Below, piece after piece: positions 1-8,394 of a stretch of 14,780 nucleotides of DNA (positions are counted from its first letter, which is position 1; each line of letters opens with the position of its first letter). The notes under the pieces are model-generated. The model saw nothing but the letters and a program-made list of their open reading frames with translations. It ran no database searches and was not told the origin of the DNA. Location of the stretch: the NCBI GenBank assembly GCA_026770615.1, contig MU631317.1:113901-128680 (forward strand), written 5' to 3'. Made by a program: the position numbers and the translations under genes. The DNA comes from Pavlovales sp. CCMP2436 (lineage: Eukaryota > Haptophyta > Pavlovophyceae > Pavlovales).

Positions 1-72
1 CCCCCATACCATCCCTCTTCCCTTACCCTCTTCCCTCTACCTCCCCTCCCCCCTACCTACCCCCCTTACTAG
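1..72 (+). other. 3' end of an intron (polypyrimidine tract and acceptor), partial
   Basis: The first 69 bases are almost pure pyrimidine (C/T runs broken by a few A) and end in CTTACTAG. This is the usual form of a long polypyrimidine tract and 3' splice site. The reading frame that follows is closed by the TAG at 70-72 and open from 73 onward. I infer that the window opens inside an intron of the gene that continues to 2622. The alternative is a simple C/T-rich repeat in the 5' untranslated region, with translation starting at an in-frame ATG at 211. Confidence 0.55.
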
Positions 73-2622
73 GCGGAGGCGACGCGAGCGGCTGTGGCCG
101 CAGCGCAGGCAGTCGCGGACGCAGGCGGTGACGCGCGCGCGGCAGAGGCGGCGGCGGCTGCATCATTCGAGCTCGCAAGGGTGCGCTTCGAACGGGCAAC
201 TTTGCTCGCGATGGCTCGGTTGCACTCCAAGCTCGCCTCGCGCAATGCCGACGGGACGATCGAGTGGGCGCCGCACGTGGCCGCTCTCCTGCAAGGGGGC
301 GAGTCGCTAGAGGTCACTCTCGCCGCGGCACTCACCTCTGACCAAGCGGGCAACGGCGGCGGTCGCCAAGGTGGGTTCTCCTAATACTAGCCCTAGCCCT
401 CGCTCAAAGTCTGACTAGGCGAGTGAGTCTCGCTCGGGCGAGCGGGCGGGTGCAGCTTGATGTGATCGGCCCAATCTAGCCCTATGCCACACCTCTAACC
501 CAAACCCTACTTCAACATGACCCAAACAGGCGAGAAAACCCCTCACTCGGGTGAGCGGGCGCAGCTCGATCTGATCGCCCGCTACAACTCCAGGGCAGAG
601 CGGGAGCGGCGCGCTCGCCTGGCCAAAGCGAAAATCGCACTGGCCTACAGAAAGGCAGGAGGAGCCTCCAACACACCTGCTCCCGGATTGCCTCCCGGGC
701 TCTCCCCAAGAAACATCTCTCCTGCGCACCAGCGCGCCGCATCCGCCCCACGCGCGGGCAAGCTCGACTCGGCTGCACGGGCGCGACGGCACATGGACCT
801 GGACCTGGAGTTAAACTCGGAAGAACACGCGCTCAGCCGGACAGCAGGGCACGCCTCCCGGACTCCCCCTGCCTCCCACACTCTCCCGCACCCGGGAACA
901 GGCGAGGGGCCCCTCTTCTCGGAAAGTCGGTTCCAAGACGGTCGGTTCCAGGACGGTCTGCCCCGGGACAGGCGAGCGTTCCCCTCTGAGCAAAGGCCAG
1001 CCGCGCGCGCCGCATGGTCCGAGGGTGCAAGTGGCGGCAGTGACGGTGCATGCGTCCCACCCACAGGTGGCGGTGGCATGTGTTCACACTTGCCAGCGTC
1101 GGTGCCGATCTCTCCGCGCGGGCAGTTGGACGGGGAGGAGCTCTGGCAGGTGCCCTTCGCTTTTAGAAACAAGCCCGGTAGGCAGGCGCCCAAGCCGCAG
1201 TCGCCAGCTGAGCGGCTCTCGGCCAATCACAGCCCGAGCCCGCGCAACGCAAATGTGCACGCAGTTGCGAGTCATGCGGCAACGAGTGCAGTGGGGAGTG
1301 TGCTTGGCGGCCACCCCAGTCGGCAGCTCACCTGCGCGCGGGCTGTGGTTGCCAACGGATCTGCTACCGGGGGTGCCAACGGATCCGCGTACGAGACTGC
1401 CTATCGGCCTCCTCTCGGGGCTGTGAATGGGACCCACGGGGCTGCCGCGGACATCTGGCGCGCGAGCGATGATCGAATGTCCTCCGAGTCCGGGGCGTCC
1501 TCCGCCGGACCTTCCCACGGACTCTCCGGGCCCGCCTCCGCTCCTGCCTCCGGCCTCTTCGGGTCGCCCAGACTCTCAGAATGGCAATCGGGCAGGTCTG
1601 CTGCTCTCCCGGAATGGCGGCGCACCTCCGAGCCCAACGCGCAAATCGGGAGTCTGAGTGCTGCTTCAGGGTATGCCTCCTCCGCCGCCTCCTCCGCTAC
1701 CGCCGGTGGGCGCTCACCGCGCGCACAGGCGCACGCGCGCGTGGCGGCGGTGGCGCAGGCTGCGGCTGCGGTGGCGATGGCGGATGCCATGGCGGCGGAG
1801 GCGGAGGAGGCGTACCTCGAGTCGGTCTGGTCGGAGCTCCCACCGACCTTCGCAAACCCGGCGCCGCCTCCGGGCAGCTCACCCTTCTCACCCACTGCGG
1901 CCAGGCCCTCTCCGCGCGGCGGCAGCGGCGGCGGCGGTGCCCACCCAGGGTCCCAGGGAGTGCCGGCGTACGGCTCCGGCGGTGGCCAAGGTGCGACCTA
2001 CGCGCCGCCCTACGAGTATGCACACGTGCGAAATCCCTCCGTTGCCGGCGGCCAGGCGTCCGCGCAGCCGCACGCAGGCGGCGGCAAGGCGGCGCTTGAG
2101 AGCTTGACTGTGCACGCGCTGCGCGCACCCTCGCAGCAGCAGCAGCCGGGGGCCAGCGCGCGGCCCGGGCGCGCGCGCGCTTACGATGGCCAACGTTCGC
2201 GCGCTCTGTGTAGGACTCACGCCTCGCACGTGCAGCCGGGCGCGCGGCTGCCCTCGCATCTGCTGCCTGAGATCTACACCTCGCCCGCCGCCGTCGCCGC
2301 CGCCGTCGGCCTCGGCACTGGCAAGCCGAGCGCACACCCGTCGACCTCGAACCACAAACAAGGTGCACACTCGCCTCACCAAGAGCCGAGTGGCAGGACG
2401 GGTGCACACCTGATAGGCGGCAAGGGCCTCACCGAGTCAGAGCTGCTGCGTGCGCTCGTGCCGCCGCCGCCGCCGCCGCTCTCCACGCTGCCGCCCGTCC
2501 CGCGGCCGACGCCAGCGATGGCGCGGCAGGCCTTGGCGGCACGCAGTCCGCAGCACCCGCCGCCGCCCGCCCCGATCGGCGGCGGCTCGCCGCGGCTCCA
2601 CTGGCCGGCAGCGGCGGTGTGA
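73..2622 (+). CDS. Low-complexity Ala/Pro/Ser/Gly-rich protein, 5'-partial, two exons visible
   Basis: I do not recognise the product. Visible exons are 73-370 and 530-2622. The junction CAAG^GTGGGT ... CAAACAG^GCGAG joins in phase (CAA G|GC GAG), giving about 796 residues ending at TGA 2620-2622. The first exon is Ala-rich and probably helical (residues 1-60), followed by a more ordinary stretch that includes IEWAPHVAALLQGG. The second exon opens with a charged, likely coiled segment (RAERERRARLAKAKIALAYR), then about 600 residues rich in Pro, Ser, Gly, Ala and His. That part has two RFQDG copies (about 930-955), an Ala-rich helix at about 1735-1815, a Gln run at 2131-2145 and a Pro run at 2458-2480. 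No catalytic motif or membrane segment is evident. Further in-frame introns cannot be excluded in so biased a sequence. An ATG at 517 could start a shorter 701-residue reading, but the in-phase splice and the coding character of 73-370 argue against it. Upstream exons lie outside the window. Confidence 0.6.
371..529 (+). other. Intron, GT-AG, 159 bases, containing an exon-like duplicate
   Basis: The donor is AAG^GTGGGT at 371 and the acceptor is CAAACAG at 523-529. A branch-point-like CTAAC lies at about 495. Splicing keeps the frame across both exons. Bases 419-471 inside the intron match the start of the downstream exon (530-580) closely, apart from a 4-base insertion. This decayed duplicate is preceded by its own AG at 417-418. 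Using that acceptor would bring in TGA almost at once, so it is not a useful alternative exon. Confidence 0.65.
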
Positions 2623-2730
2623 GCTCCGTCCACGCCAGAATTTCGTGTGTACTGCTCATCGCTTATTACTTACTGTATATAATTTATTCCGCTCGAGTTC
2701 TCTCATCGGAATAAGTCTAGGGGTACGCCA

Positions 2731-2763
2731 AGCTACGCCTGTCCGATAAAGACCGGGACGCAA
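2731..2763 (+). repeat. Direct repeat copy 1 (partner at 3531)
   Basis: The core CCTGTCCGATAAAGACC followed by a GGGACGCAA-type end recurs at 3540-3566 as CCTGTCCGATAAAGACCC plus GGAACGCAA. With AGC..TACGC at the left edge, the similarity starts at 2731 and 3531. The copies are in the same orientation. They may be the ends of an old insertion of about 800 bases, or two dispersed repeat fragments. Confidence 0.7.
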
Positions 2764-2785
2764 AGGGGCCGGGCGTTACTTACAT

Positions 2786-2869
2786 TACTAATAGGGATTC
2801 AAGCTGGCGTCTGACTGTTCTGAGTGTTTTGCTGGTCTGAGCGCTGCGTCGCCCATTGTCTGCTGCGTG
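2786..2869 (+). repeat. Dispersed repeat, copy 1 (inverted partner at 14289-14371)
   Basis: From ACTAATAGGGATTC through AGCTGGCGTCTGACTG and GCTGGTCTGAGCGC to GTCGCCCATTG, this stretch matches the reverse complement of 14289-14371 over about 84 bases with few differences. Similarity stops abruptly on both sides. It is non-coding and probably a fragment or end of a mobile element family. Confidence 0.75.
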
Positions 2870-3337
2870 CCTTAGTCGGCTGCGCTGGCTTGGGCGCCAC
2901 CGCGCGTGCCGATGGATCTCCGGTAGTGTGCCCGGGCAAGGGCGTTTAGGGAGATGATCTGCTGGTTGCTGTTTGTCGTGTTCCCACGCTGGGCAGCGAT
3001 CGGGGCCAGCGCGCTCATATAATATAAATCCTCATCATCCACCACTTCTACCAGCTCCCCACTTCGGCGTAGCGTGTAGGAGCCTGCGTCGGAGCGCTAA
3101 GATCAGCCTGACTTGAACTTGAAACGTACCGCCAGCCCGAACCCCCTGCATTAATATAAAGCCGATAAATAGGAATCGGGTGGAAAGCTGAAAGCGTCCG
3201 GCAAGAAGCCGCATACAGAAAAAGGCGTAACTGCCCGAGATTCTCTCGGAGTTCCCAGCAGGACCTTTCAAAGTTTTCACCTCGGTGAGGTCCTGGGTCC
3301 AGGTGTACTGGAGCGTTTGTGAATCAAATGGGAGAAG

Positions 3338-3393
3338 CGCGTTTACGTGAAGGTTTTTTATACGCTTTTTTCGCGTTTATGCGAAGGTTTTTT
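3338..3393 (+). repeat. Tandem pair, 34-base period, T-rich
   Basis: CGCGTTTACGTGAAGGTTTT (3338 onward) is repeated as CGCGTTTATGCGAAGGTTTT (3372 onward), each followed by a T run. A third, weaker CGCGTGAGAAG follows at about 3409. No gene association is visible. Confidence 0.6.
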
Positions 3394-3530
3394 GGGGCCC
3401 TTTTTTTCGCGTGAGAAGAGGAGAGGTCCCTCGGAAGGTTTTCAAAGAGATTTCTGTACGCGGCTCCTCTGTGGCACGATAAAAAAAATGTTTGCTTGAT
3501 ATAATGGATAGGCGAATTCCTATTAATTAT

Positions 3531-3566
3531 AGCGTACCCCCTGTCCGATAAAGACCCGGAACGCAA
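3531..3566 (+). repeat. Direct repeat copy 2 (partner at 2731)
   Basis: This is the second copy of the CTGTCCGATAAAGACC repeat, 800 bases downstream of the first and in the same orientation, with two small differences in the ending. Confidence 0.7.
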
Positions 3567-3665
3567 GAATAAACAAAACGGGAATAAATCTTACAAGGAA
3601 GGTCCAGCGACGGCAAGGATGGACCCGTTAGGCCCGCCAGGTCCGCTGCGCCAGCGCGCACGAAC

Positions 3666-3682
3666 CCGGGCAAGATGCCCGG
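3666..3682 (+). other. Small perfect hairpin
   Basis: CCGGGCA-AGA-TGCCCGG forms a 7-base-pair stem with a 3-base loop in otherwise unremarkable intergenic DNA. It has no T run behind it and no gene next to it, so I assign no function. Confidence 0.4.
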
Positions 3683-4062
3683 CATTTATGTTGTGTGGAC
3701 ATGTGCGCACTCATAGGTGCCCAGATACTGACTGCAAACGGGAGTCCAGGTTTCATTTTTTTTTAGTTTAGTACATGTATATATACCTCGATAAATATAT
3801 ATGGCTAACGCAACCGCACGATGCAGCTCGTGTTAGCTACTCCTCGCTACGTGTAACGCTCATATTCTGAGGCTCGGTGACGGGCGTCCGCCCTGCGGGG
3901 GCGGACGGGATGTTGTTATCACTCCGTGCGACTGTGTCAATCGGCTCCTTGCAGCCGACGGGCCGCTATTGGGCTTGTCACTCTTGGCCCTACAGCCCTG
4001 CTCAGCTTGCGTGTCGTCCCGAGGGTCAGCAGTGCATCAGCGGGGCCGGCATGGTCGGTAAC

Positions 4063-5380
4063 CTAGAGTACGCCAGCGATCGGCCGACTGATCATGCCAA
4101 TGCGTTCGACTCCAGTAGTCCAGTTCAGGACCCCAGCCGCGCGTGGCATACACGTGCGGGGGGTGAACGACTTGTGGCGCAGCCATATGTTGCGGCCGAT
4201 GCGATCGGGGAAGATCATAGAGTAAATGTCGGGGGCTGCCTTTTGGATGTACGCGAGAACGTCCTCTTGGTAGCCCTTGGGACGCATGGGGGGGTCTACT
4301 TCGATTACCAGCACGGAAAATGCCATCTTGGATCAGTCGACTGTCTTAAGCAGGCCCAATTCTCCACCCTCGACATCTGCGTCACCACAATAAGATTATT
4401 ATTAGCATATTTGATTAATATTATGAATGCAAATAATACAGTATGTGTATATCTAGAAGTATACGTCCGTCCCCTGGCAGGTTCGCACGCTAAGAAAAGA
4501 AACTTCAGTATGTTCCCAAGGTTATCTTTGAAATAAATAAATAATGGTTTGGTGAACACAATAGATGATTATTAATCGTAAAATATTTATACAAATACTA
4601 AGGAATATACCAGGCGCGCATCGAGGATGGCAAAGTCGATCCATGAGACGTTGAGGTGGCTGAATATGGCAGAGAGCGGCACGCAGCTAACCGGATCGAT
4701 AAATCTGCTAGCCCGGTCGTACGTCGCTTTTAGCGTGGAGTTGGTTGCGGAGCTGGCCAGCGCATTCACCCCCGCCCAACCGCCGTCAGATCCCTCTAAG
4801 AGGTCGGCAAAGGGCTTGTGAAACCAAGCAAGGAACTCGGGCGTCATGAACTCGGCAATCCCATTGATCCCCGGCGCACGACACGATCTTAGGTAGTGGA
4901 CGACGCCGGCCTTCTCGCAGATGGCCGCTTCCAGACCAACCACGCTTGGTGCAACCTTTTGCCGCCGCCTGCGCCAAAAGGGCTTCGCATCAATAACGAT
5001 GCGTCGCGATCCAAGGACCTGCTCGAAGTTTAATGTCTCACTCAGTCGGACGCCGTCCAAGCCTAACCCGAACGTCAAGCCGCCGATTTGCTCACAGAAC
5101 AGCAGGCGAAGCGCGTCATGTGCCTCGCAATCTGACCTGCCCGCTTTGCAGATGGGCGGGATGTGTTTCGAGGCGCGTGCATATCAAAGTTCGCCTCCGC
5201 ATCGGTCGCCGCCGAGCGCAATGTCGAGTGTCCGCCTGCACGGTTGCGGGCCCAGTCAGGCATGTCCAGCGCCCGCTCTAAGGCCTCGCCAGCAGAGGTA
5301 GGGCGCTGCGAGCAAACCGTGCAGGCCATGATCAGCGCCAGGGCAAGGTTCCCTCCGAAGCACGCACCCCGCCGCCGCAT
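4063..5380 (-). pseudogene. FkbM-family methyltransferase, broken copy
   Basis: FkbM proteins are SAM-dependent methyltransferases, many acting on sugars or small metabolites. Algal and animal-type copies often carry a signal or anchor segment. Here the ATG at 5380 starts a short hydrophobic N-terminus (FGGNLALALIMACTVC). The frame then shifts between about 5160 and 5125, and the conserved part follows in another frame: FCEQIGG, LDGVRLSETLNFEQVLG, RRIVIDAKP, PGINGIAEFMTPEF, then CVPLSAIF...WIDFAIL. The family's LDVEGAE motif is split. The aspartate side is interrupted by the insertion at 4378-4622, after which DVEGGELGLLKTVD continues at about 4378-4337. A TGA stop follows directly, at a place where similar proteins usually have Trp, and then SVLVIEVD and the C-terminus to 4063. 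One frameshift, one stop and one insertion make this a probable pseudogene. A sequencing error could account for one of these but hardly all three. The family call rests on motif pattern alone. Confidence 0.7.
4378..4622. mobile_element. AT-rich insertion (241 bases) with 4-base target duplication, or a non-canonical intron
   Basis: The conserved FkbM motif is interrupted exactly here. CATC occurs at 4374-4377 and 4619-4622, and removing the stretch between, plus one copy, rejoins the reading frame. The insert is strongly AT-rich, against GC-rich flanks. Every way of placing the cut within the CATC ambiguity gives non-GT-AG ends in the gene's direction. A nearby GTATAT donor paired with the CAG acceptor breaks the frame. 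Ends are not clearly inverted repeats. It may be a small non-autonomous transposon, an introner-like element or a non-conventional intron. Confidence 0.6.
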
Positions 5381-5381
5381 T

Positions 5382-5430
5382 GGTTGGCGGGCAAGCGGGC
5401 AATGCGCGGCGCGGGTTGGCGGGCAAGCGG
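5382..5430 (+). repeat. 17-base direct repeat, 32-base period
   Basis: GGTTGGCGGGCAAGCGG occurs identically at 5382-5398 and 5414-5430, just upstream of the likely start codon of the FkbM pseudogene. A third partial copy (GGTTGGCCAATGC) follows at about 5438. No function is inferred. Confidence 0.7.
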
Positions 5431-5584
5431 TTCGGCGGGTTGGCCAATGCCGATGGTCCGAAGACGCGGCGGCTAGTCGCGGTACCGCCTGTCGAATAGC
5501 GTCGACCGCAGTGGGCGGAAGGGACGATCGATCTCGCGCCGCCGGTTCTTGTATCCCGGCTACTTGGACGCGTGGGCTTGCCAT

Positions 5585-5856
5585 TCGAGCGGCACCACCG
5601 GAGGCTCACCGATGTAACCAGTATGGGGAAGGGAAAAGACGGTTGATGGAAGTTGGAAATTATGTATTAAATTAGAATGACGTGCGCTGTTTGCGCAGCT
5701 CGCCGAACCAGTTTCCCTTTTCACGGGGGCGGCTGCTATCTCCTTCCCCCGGCCACGATTCCCAACGAGGGGTCTCTAGCCGGCCGGACAGGGTGACTCA
5801 ATAATCCTCCTCTTAACTGAATAAACTTCCTTTCCTCAACAACAAACTATACATCA
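5585..5856. other. Stretch between the methyltransferase pseudogene and the retroelement
   Basis: No coding signal is seen. It probably contains the 3' untranslated region of the minus-strand retroelement, whose last ORF stops at 5857. The GC-rich patch at 5715-5795 differs from the AT-richer DNA on both sides. I could not find a clear poly(A) tail or target duplication marking the element's 3' end. Confidence 0.4.
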
Positions 5857-6813
5857 TTATGTCTGTTGGTTGTGTGTGCGAGCTTGGGTTCCTCGAAAGT
5901 GAGCAGTGATGTCGCTGTGTATGACTCGAATCGGTATTTGTTCTGTGCCTGCCATTCTGGGTGAGCGCATGAGTGTGGTTATGGCGTGTGCTGGCTGTTT
6001 GCGTGGTTTCCCTCCTTTTGTGTTTCTGGTTCTTGGTGCTTCTTGTGTCCATGGGCAGCCTTTTGTGAGTAGTACTGGGGCTTCTGTGATCGTTGGTGCG
6101 CCGTTGGTGGGTGTCCAGGGTGGGCCTGCGCGGTAGAGTCCCAGGGCTCGGTGGACTTTTCTTTCGTCGGCGTGGTGCGCGGCTACTGCTATGTCGACGC
6201 GGAGGATGGTGGCAATGCTATGAATCATGTTGTTCTTCATCCAGTGATTGTCCGTTTCCTGGTATGATACCGACCACGGCTGGGAGGTGATTGATCCTAT
6301 GGAATCTGTGGGGAACTCGGTCGTTCGTCTGATTTTCAGGGATTCTTGTGTTCTTGGTGATAGCGATTTGGCGTGCGATGTGGCTAGCTGACGAATTCTT
6401 GCGGCTTGTTGGGGATGGTTTGTGTTATGGCCGTCAATTCCCATTGCGGCGTAGAGGAGGCAGTTTCTGTCGCCTTTGACGTTCATGTCGATAAGGTCTA
6501 TGGTGGAGTATAGTTTATCGAGCTCACGTGCACCTATTATTAATGTCCATTTATGTTGTTTGGGCCCGGCAATCTTTTTGGTCCGTTTGTTGGCGGGTGC
6601 AGGCGACGTGTCATCTTATGCGTGAGGGCGTTTGGGGGAGTCCTTCTTGGCTGGGGAGAATTTCTTGCGGGCTGCTTTTCTCGTTGCGATTTGGTTGTGG
6701 TGTGTGTCGGTGTGGCCTTTGTGGCGATAGAGTTTGTCTGCAAATGCGTCAACGTTGTGCGTTCCTGAGGTTGAAATTCGACTCACTGTTGTTATCGGCG
6801 TCTGGTGTGTCAT
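5857..6813 (-). pseudogene. OTU-like cysteine protease domain of the retroelement
   Basis: OTU proteases cleave ubiquitin-type linkages or polyproteins with a Cys-His pair. Here KGDRNCLLYAAMGIDG (about 6480-6430) matches the OTU pattern D-x-N-C-L, with Cys as the likely nucleophile. A helix with NNMIHSIATILRVDIAVAAH follows, and IRVIHSDITAHF near the C-terminus supplies the His about 187 residues after the Cys. The frame runs from 6813 to 5857 with one internal TAA at about 6612; upstream it reads KIAGPKQHKWTLIIGAREL into the domain. The domain reading itself (6609-5857) is open, so this piece decayed less than the rest. Between catalytic Cys and His lies a proline-rich and basic stretch. Assignment rests on motif order and is moderate. 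Confidence 0.6.
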
Positions 6814-7072
6814 CGTCCGGGTCCGGCTGGTTTGAGGTCTGTCCTTTAATGATTACGATTCGTTCCGCTACTAGGGCTGCTGTAGCTGTTATAAGTATAT
6901 TTTGTATGGAGCCGGTCTTGTACACCCATCCCTTATTGCGATTTTTGCATGTCAGTACTAGATCTCGGTTTGCGATTGAGACGCTTCCGGCGTGGGCGTC
7001 TGGGTGGCGACGAGTCTGCTATTTCTTCTATTTCCCGTAGTGATGCAGTGTGGTTGAAGAGGCGGCAAGTGA

Positions 7073-7960
7073 TTACGTCGCGACGTTGGTTGAGTTGTGT
7101 GGCTGTTGCTGGGCACGTGTACATAATATGTTCGACTGAGTCGGTTCCGTCTTCTGGTTGGAAGCCTTTTTGAGGTCGAAGGGGCACTTGGTTGAGAGTT
7201 TGGGTCCGCCCTCGAAAAGGGTTACGCCGAGGAGTTCTGGTGTGTCTCTTGACCGTTCAGCATTGAAGGCCATAGTGCCTGATATGCATCGCGTGTATAT
7301 GCGCTGCCCTGCCTCTGTACCGTTGCCCAGGAGTGGTTTTAGGGAGGCTGTTGACTCTTCTGGCCATAGGTCTGTTCGATCTTTGGTGCGGATGGCATGT
7401 CTTTGTGCGCGTCTAATCCGGTCCATGGGATCTTTTTGGATGTGAGCGAGTATTGCGAGATTTCCTGTCTCTTCTGTGACTGCCCGGCGGATGGTGGATG
7501 GTGTGTGGTCGATGTAATTTCCATCCTTATCGGTGGCGCTGTACTTTGCTGGAGGCCATGCGCAAGGGCCTAGATCGTGAAAAGGGGTTTGGCCCCCTAC
7601 TGCGACTTGTCTCGCGGCCCAGTCAGCGCATACGTTTAGTGTCACATGCACTGCGTCATAAGATAGGGTTAGCCCTCTGCTGTGGGTGCTGGTTGTATCT
7701 CGTTTGCCTTGGCGATGAGAGCATTGGTTCCCTCGTTGTCGATGATGTAAACTTGGTTGGTTGCGTCTACTGTTGGGTTTACTATCAGTGGTCTGGGGAA
7801 GGTGTCGTATTTGTGTGCTATTTAGTGCTTGAAAGCGCGAGTTTGGCCGGTGTCGGTATTGCGTGCGAGGAGTTCTCTGAGCCTTCGGAGTTGTGACTGT
7901 CGGCTTGGTGTGCCTATCTCGTCTGCGGAGTGGTGGTGGGTTTGAGGATCCTACGGACCT
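7073..7960 (-). pseudogene. RNase H-like domain and zinc-knuckle tail of the retroelement, broken
   Basis: RNase H in LINE-type elements removes RNA from the RNA/DNA hybrid. The minus strand reads VYIIDNEGTNALIAKANEI (about 7755-7700), where the Asp is in the position of the family's T-D-S/N motif. After a frameshift it reads LSYDAVHVTLNVCADWAAR (about 7670-7615), the usual N-x-x-A-D-x-A end motif. Downstream are TRCISGTMAFNAER, then KCPFDLKK, a frameshift at about 7175, and SVEHIMYTCPATATQLNQRRD (to about 7080). The C...H...C spacing resembles the Cys/His tail that commonly follows the RNase H domain. A stop interrupts the upstream stretch near 7820. Confidence 0.6.
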
Positions 7961-8116
7961 GGGGCTGGTTCACAATTTTTTGAGCAGCCACATGTTTTTA
8001 CGGCCTATCATCCTTAAGTGGCTTGGTGAGCTGCGGGATGAGGGGCTGCGGGGTGAAGGGCGAGTGAAGCAGCCTGGAATCATTTTTGTTGTTATTCGAG
8101 CTTTTTGTTTGAAAAC

Positions 8117-8258
8117 TTCGTTTTCTCTGGTACCCAGCTCGCACTCGGTTATTTGTCGGCGGCGCGGCCGCGCCGGTACAAACAATGTAAACTGTATCTA
8201 AGGCATGGCTCAAAGTCAATAAAACAAAACCAGTTTGGAAACACTCAGTTCATAAATA
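8117..8258 (+). repeat. Left arm of a ~140-base inverted repeat
   Basis: It matches the reverse complement of 9125-9264. Shared blocks include TTCGTTTTCTCTGG, ACCCAGCTCGC, CGGTTATTTGTCGGCG, GCCGGTACAAACAATGT, GCATGGCTCAA and TTTGGAA.CACTC. Its centre is a hairpin in which TTTGT (8152-8156) pairs with ACAAA (8178-8182) around a 14-base palindrome, GGCGCGGCCGCGCC (8161-8174). AATAAA occurs at 8219-8224. Confidence 0.8.
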
Positions 8259-8394
8259 CGGGTGCAGAAGACTTTGAGATCGACGACCGTGCCAGTGCCC
8301 CGGCATGTGGAGCACCATATCTTTGGACAACGGGCGACCGGACGAGCGGCGGAGGGATTGGCAAGGCGACAACTGCCGGCACGGCGGCCCGAGC

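Larger units (their letters stand above)
2623..4062. other. Intergenic stretch without a recognisable gene
   Basis: It begins with the 3' untranslated region of the upstream gene, where AT-rich TACTGTATATAATTTATT at about 2672-2690 is a possible polyadenylation region. It then holds a dispersed repeat copy (2786-2869), a pair of direct repeats exactly 800 bases apart, a T-rich tandem pair (3338-3393), a perfect small hairpin (3666-3682) and an AT-rich stretch at about 3755-3805. Short ORFs here look like chance. I found no tRNA-like B box. Confidence 0.6.
5857..8100 (-). mobile_element. Decayed 3' part of a retrotransposon (RNase H, zinc-knuckle tail, OTU protease)
   Basis: Read on the minus strand, separate ORF pieces line up into one broken coding region: RNase H-like (about 7960-7560), a Cys/His cluster (about 7190-7090), a basic linker, then an OTU-type protease to 5857. 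The sequence is A/C-rich on the coding strand with GC near 50%, unlike the 65-70% GC host genes, which fits a separate origin. At least three frameshifts and several stops separate the parts, so it is not active. The 5' part with reverse transcriptase is absent. The coding-like reading fades near 8100, next to the left inverted repeat at 8117. RNase H followed by a CX2C-type tail is typical of non-LTR (LINE-like) elements, and that is my preferred class. An OTU domain at the C-terminal end is known in some retrotransposon lineages but is uncommon. Confidence 0.6.

Noticed and set aside
1697..2407. Arg/Ala/Pro-rich ORFs on the minus strand within the first gene
   Set aside because: High GC keeps stops rare in all frames. 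There is no domain-like content, and the plus-strand frame is the one linked by a good intron.
3035..3566. Short minus-strand ORFs of about 80 residues
   Set aside because: They have low coding character, no homology I recognise, and lie over repeats.
4600..4612. GTATAT donor at the start of the insertion in the methyltransferase pseudogene
   Set aside because: Joining it to the CAG at 4380-4378 leaves 12 extra bases and drops one, which shifts the frame out of the conserved motif.
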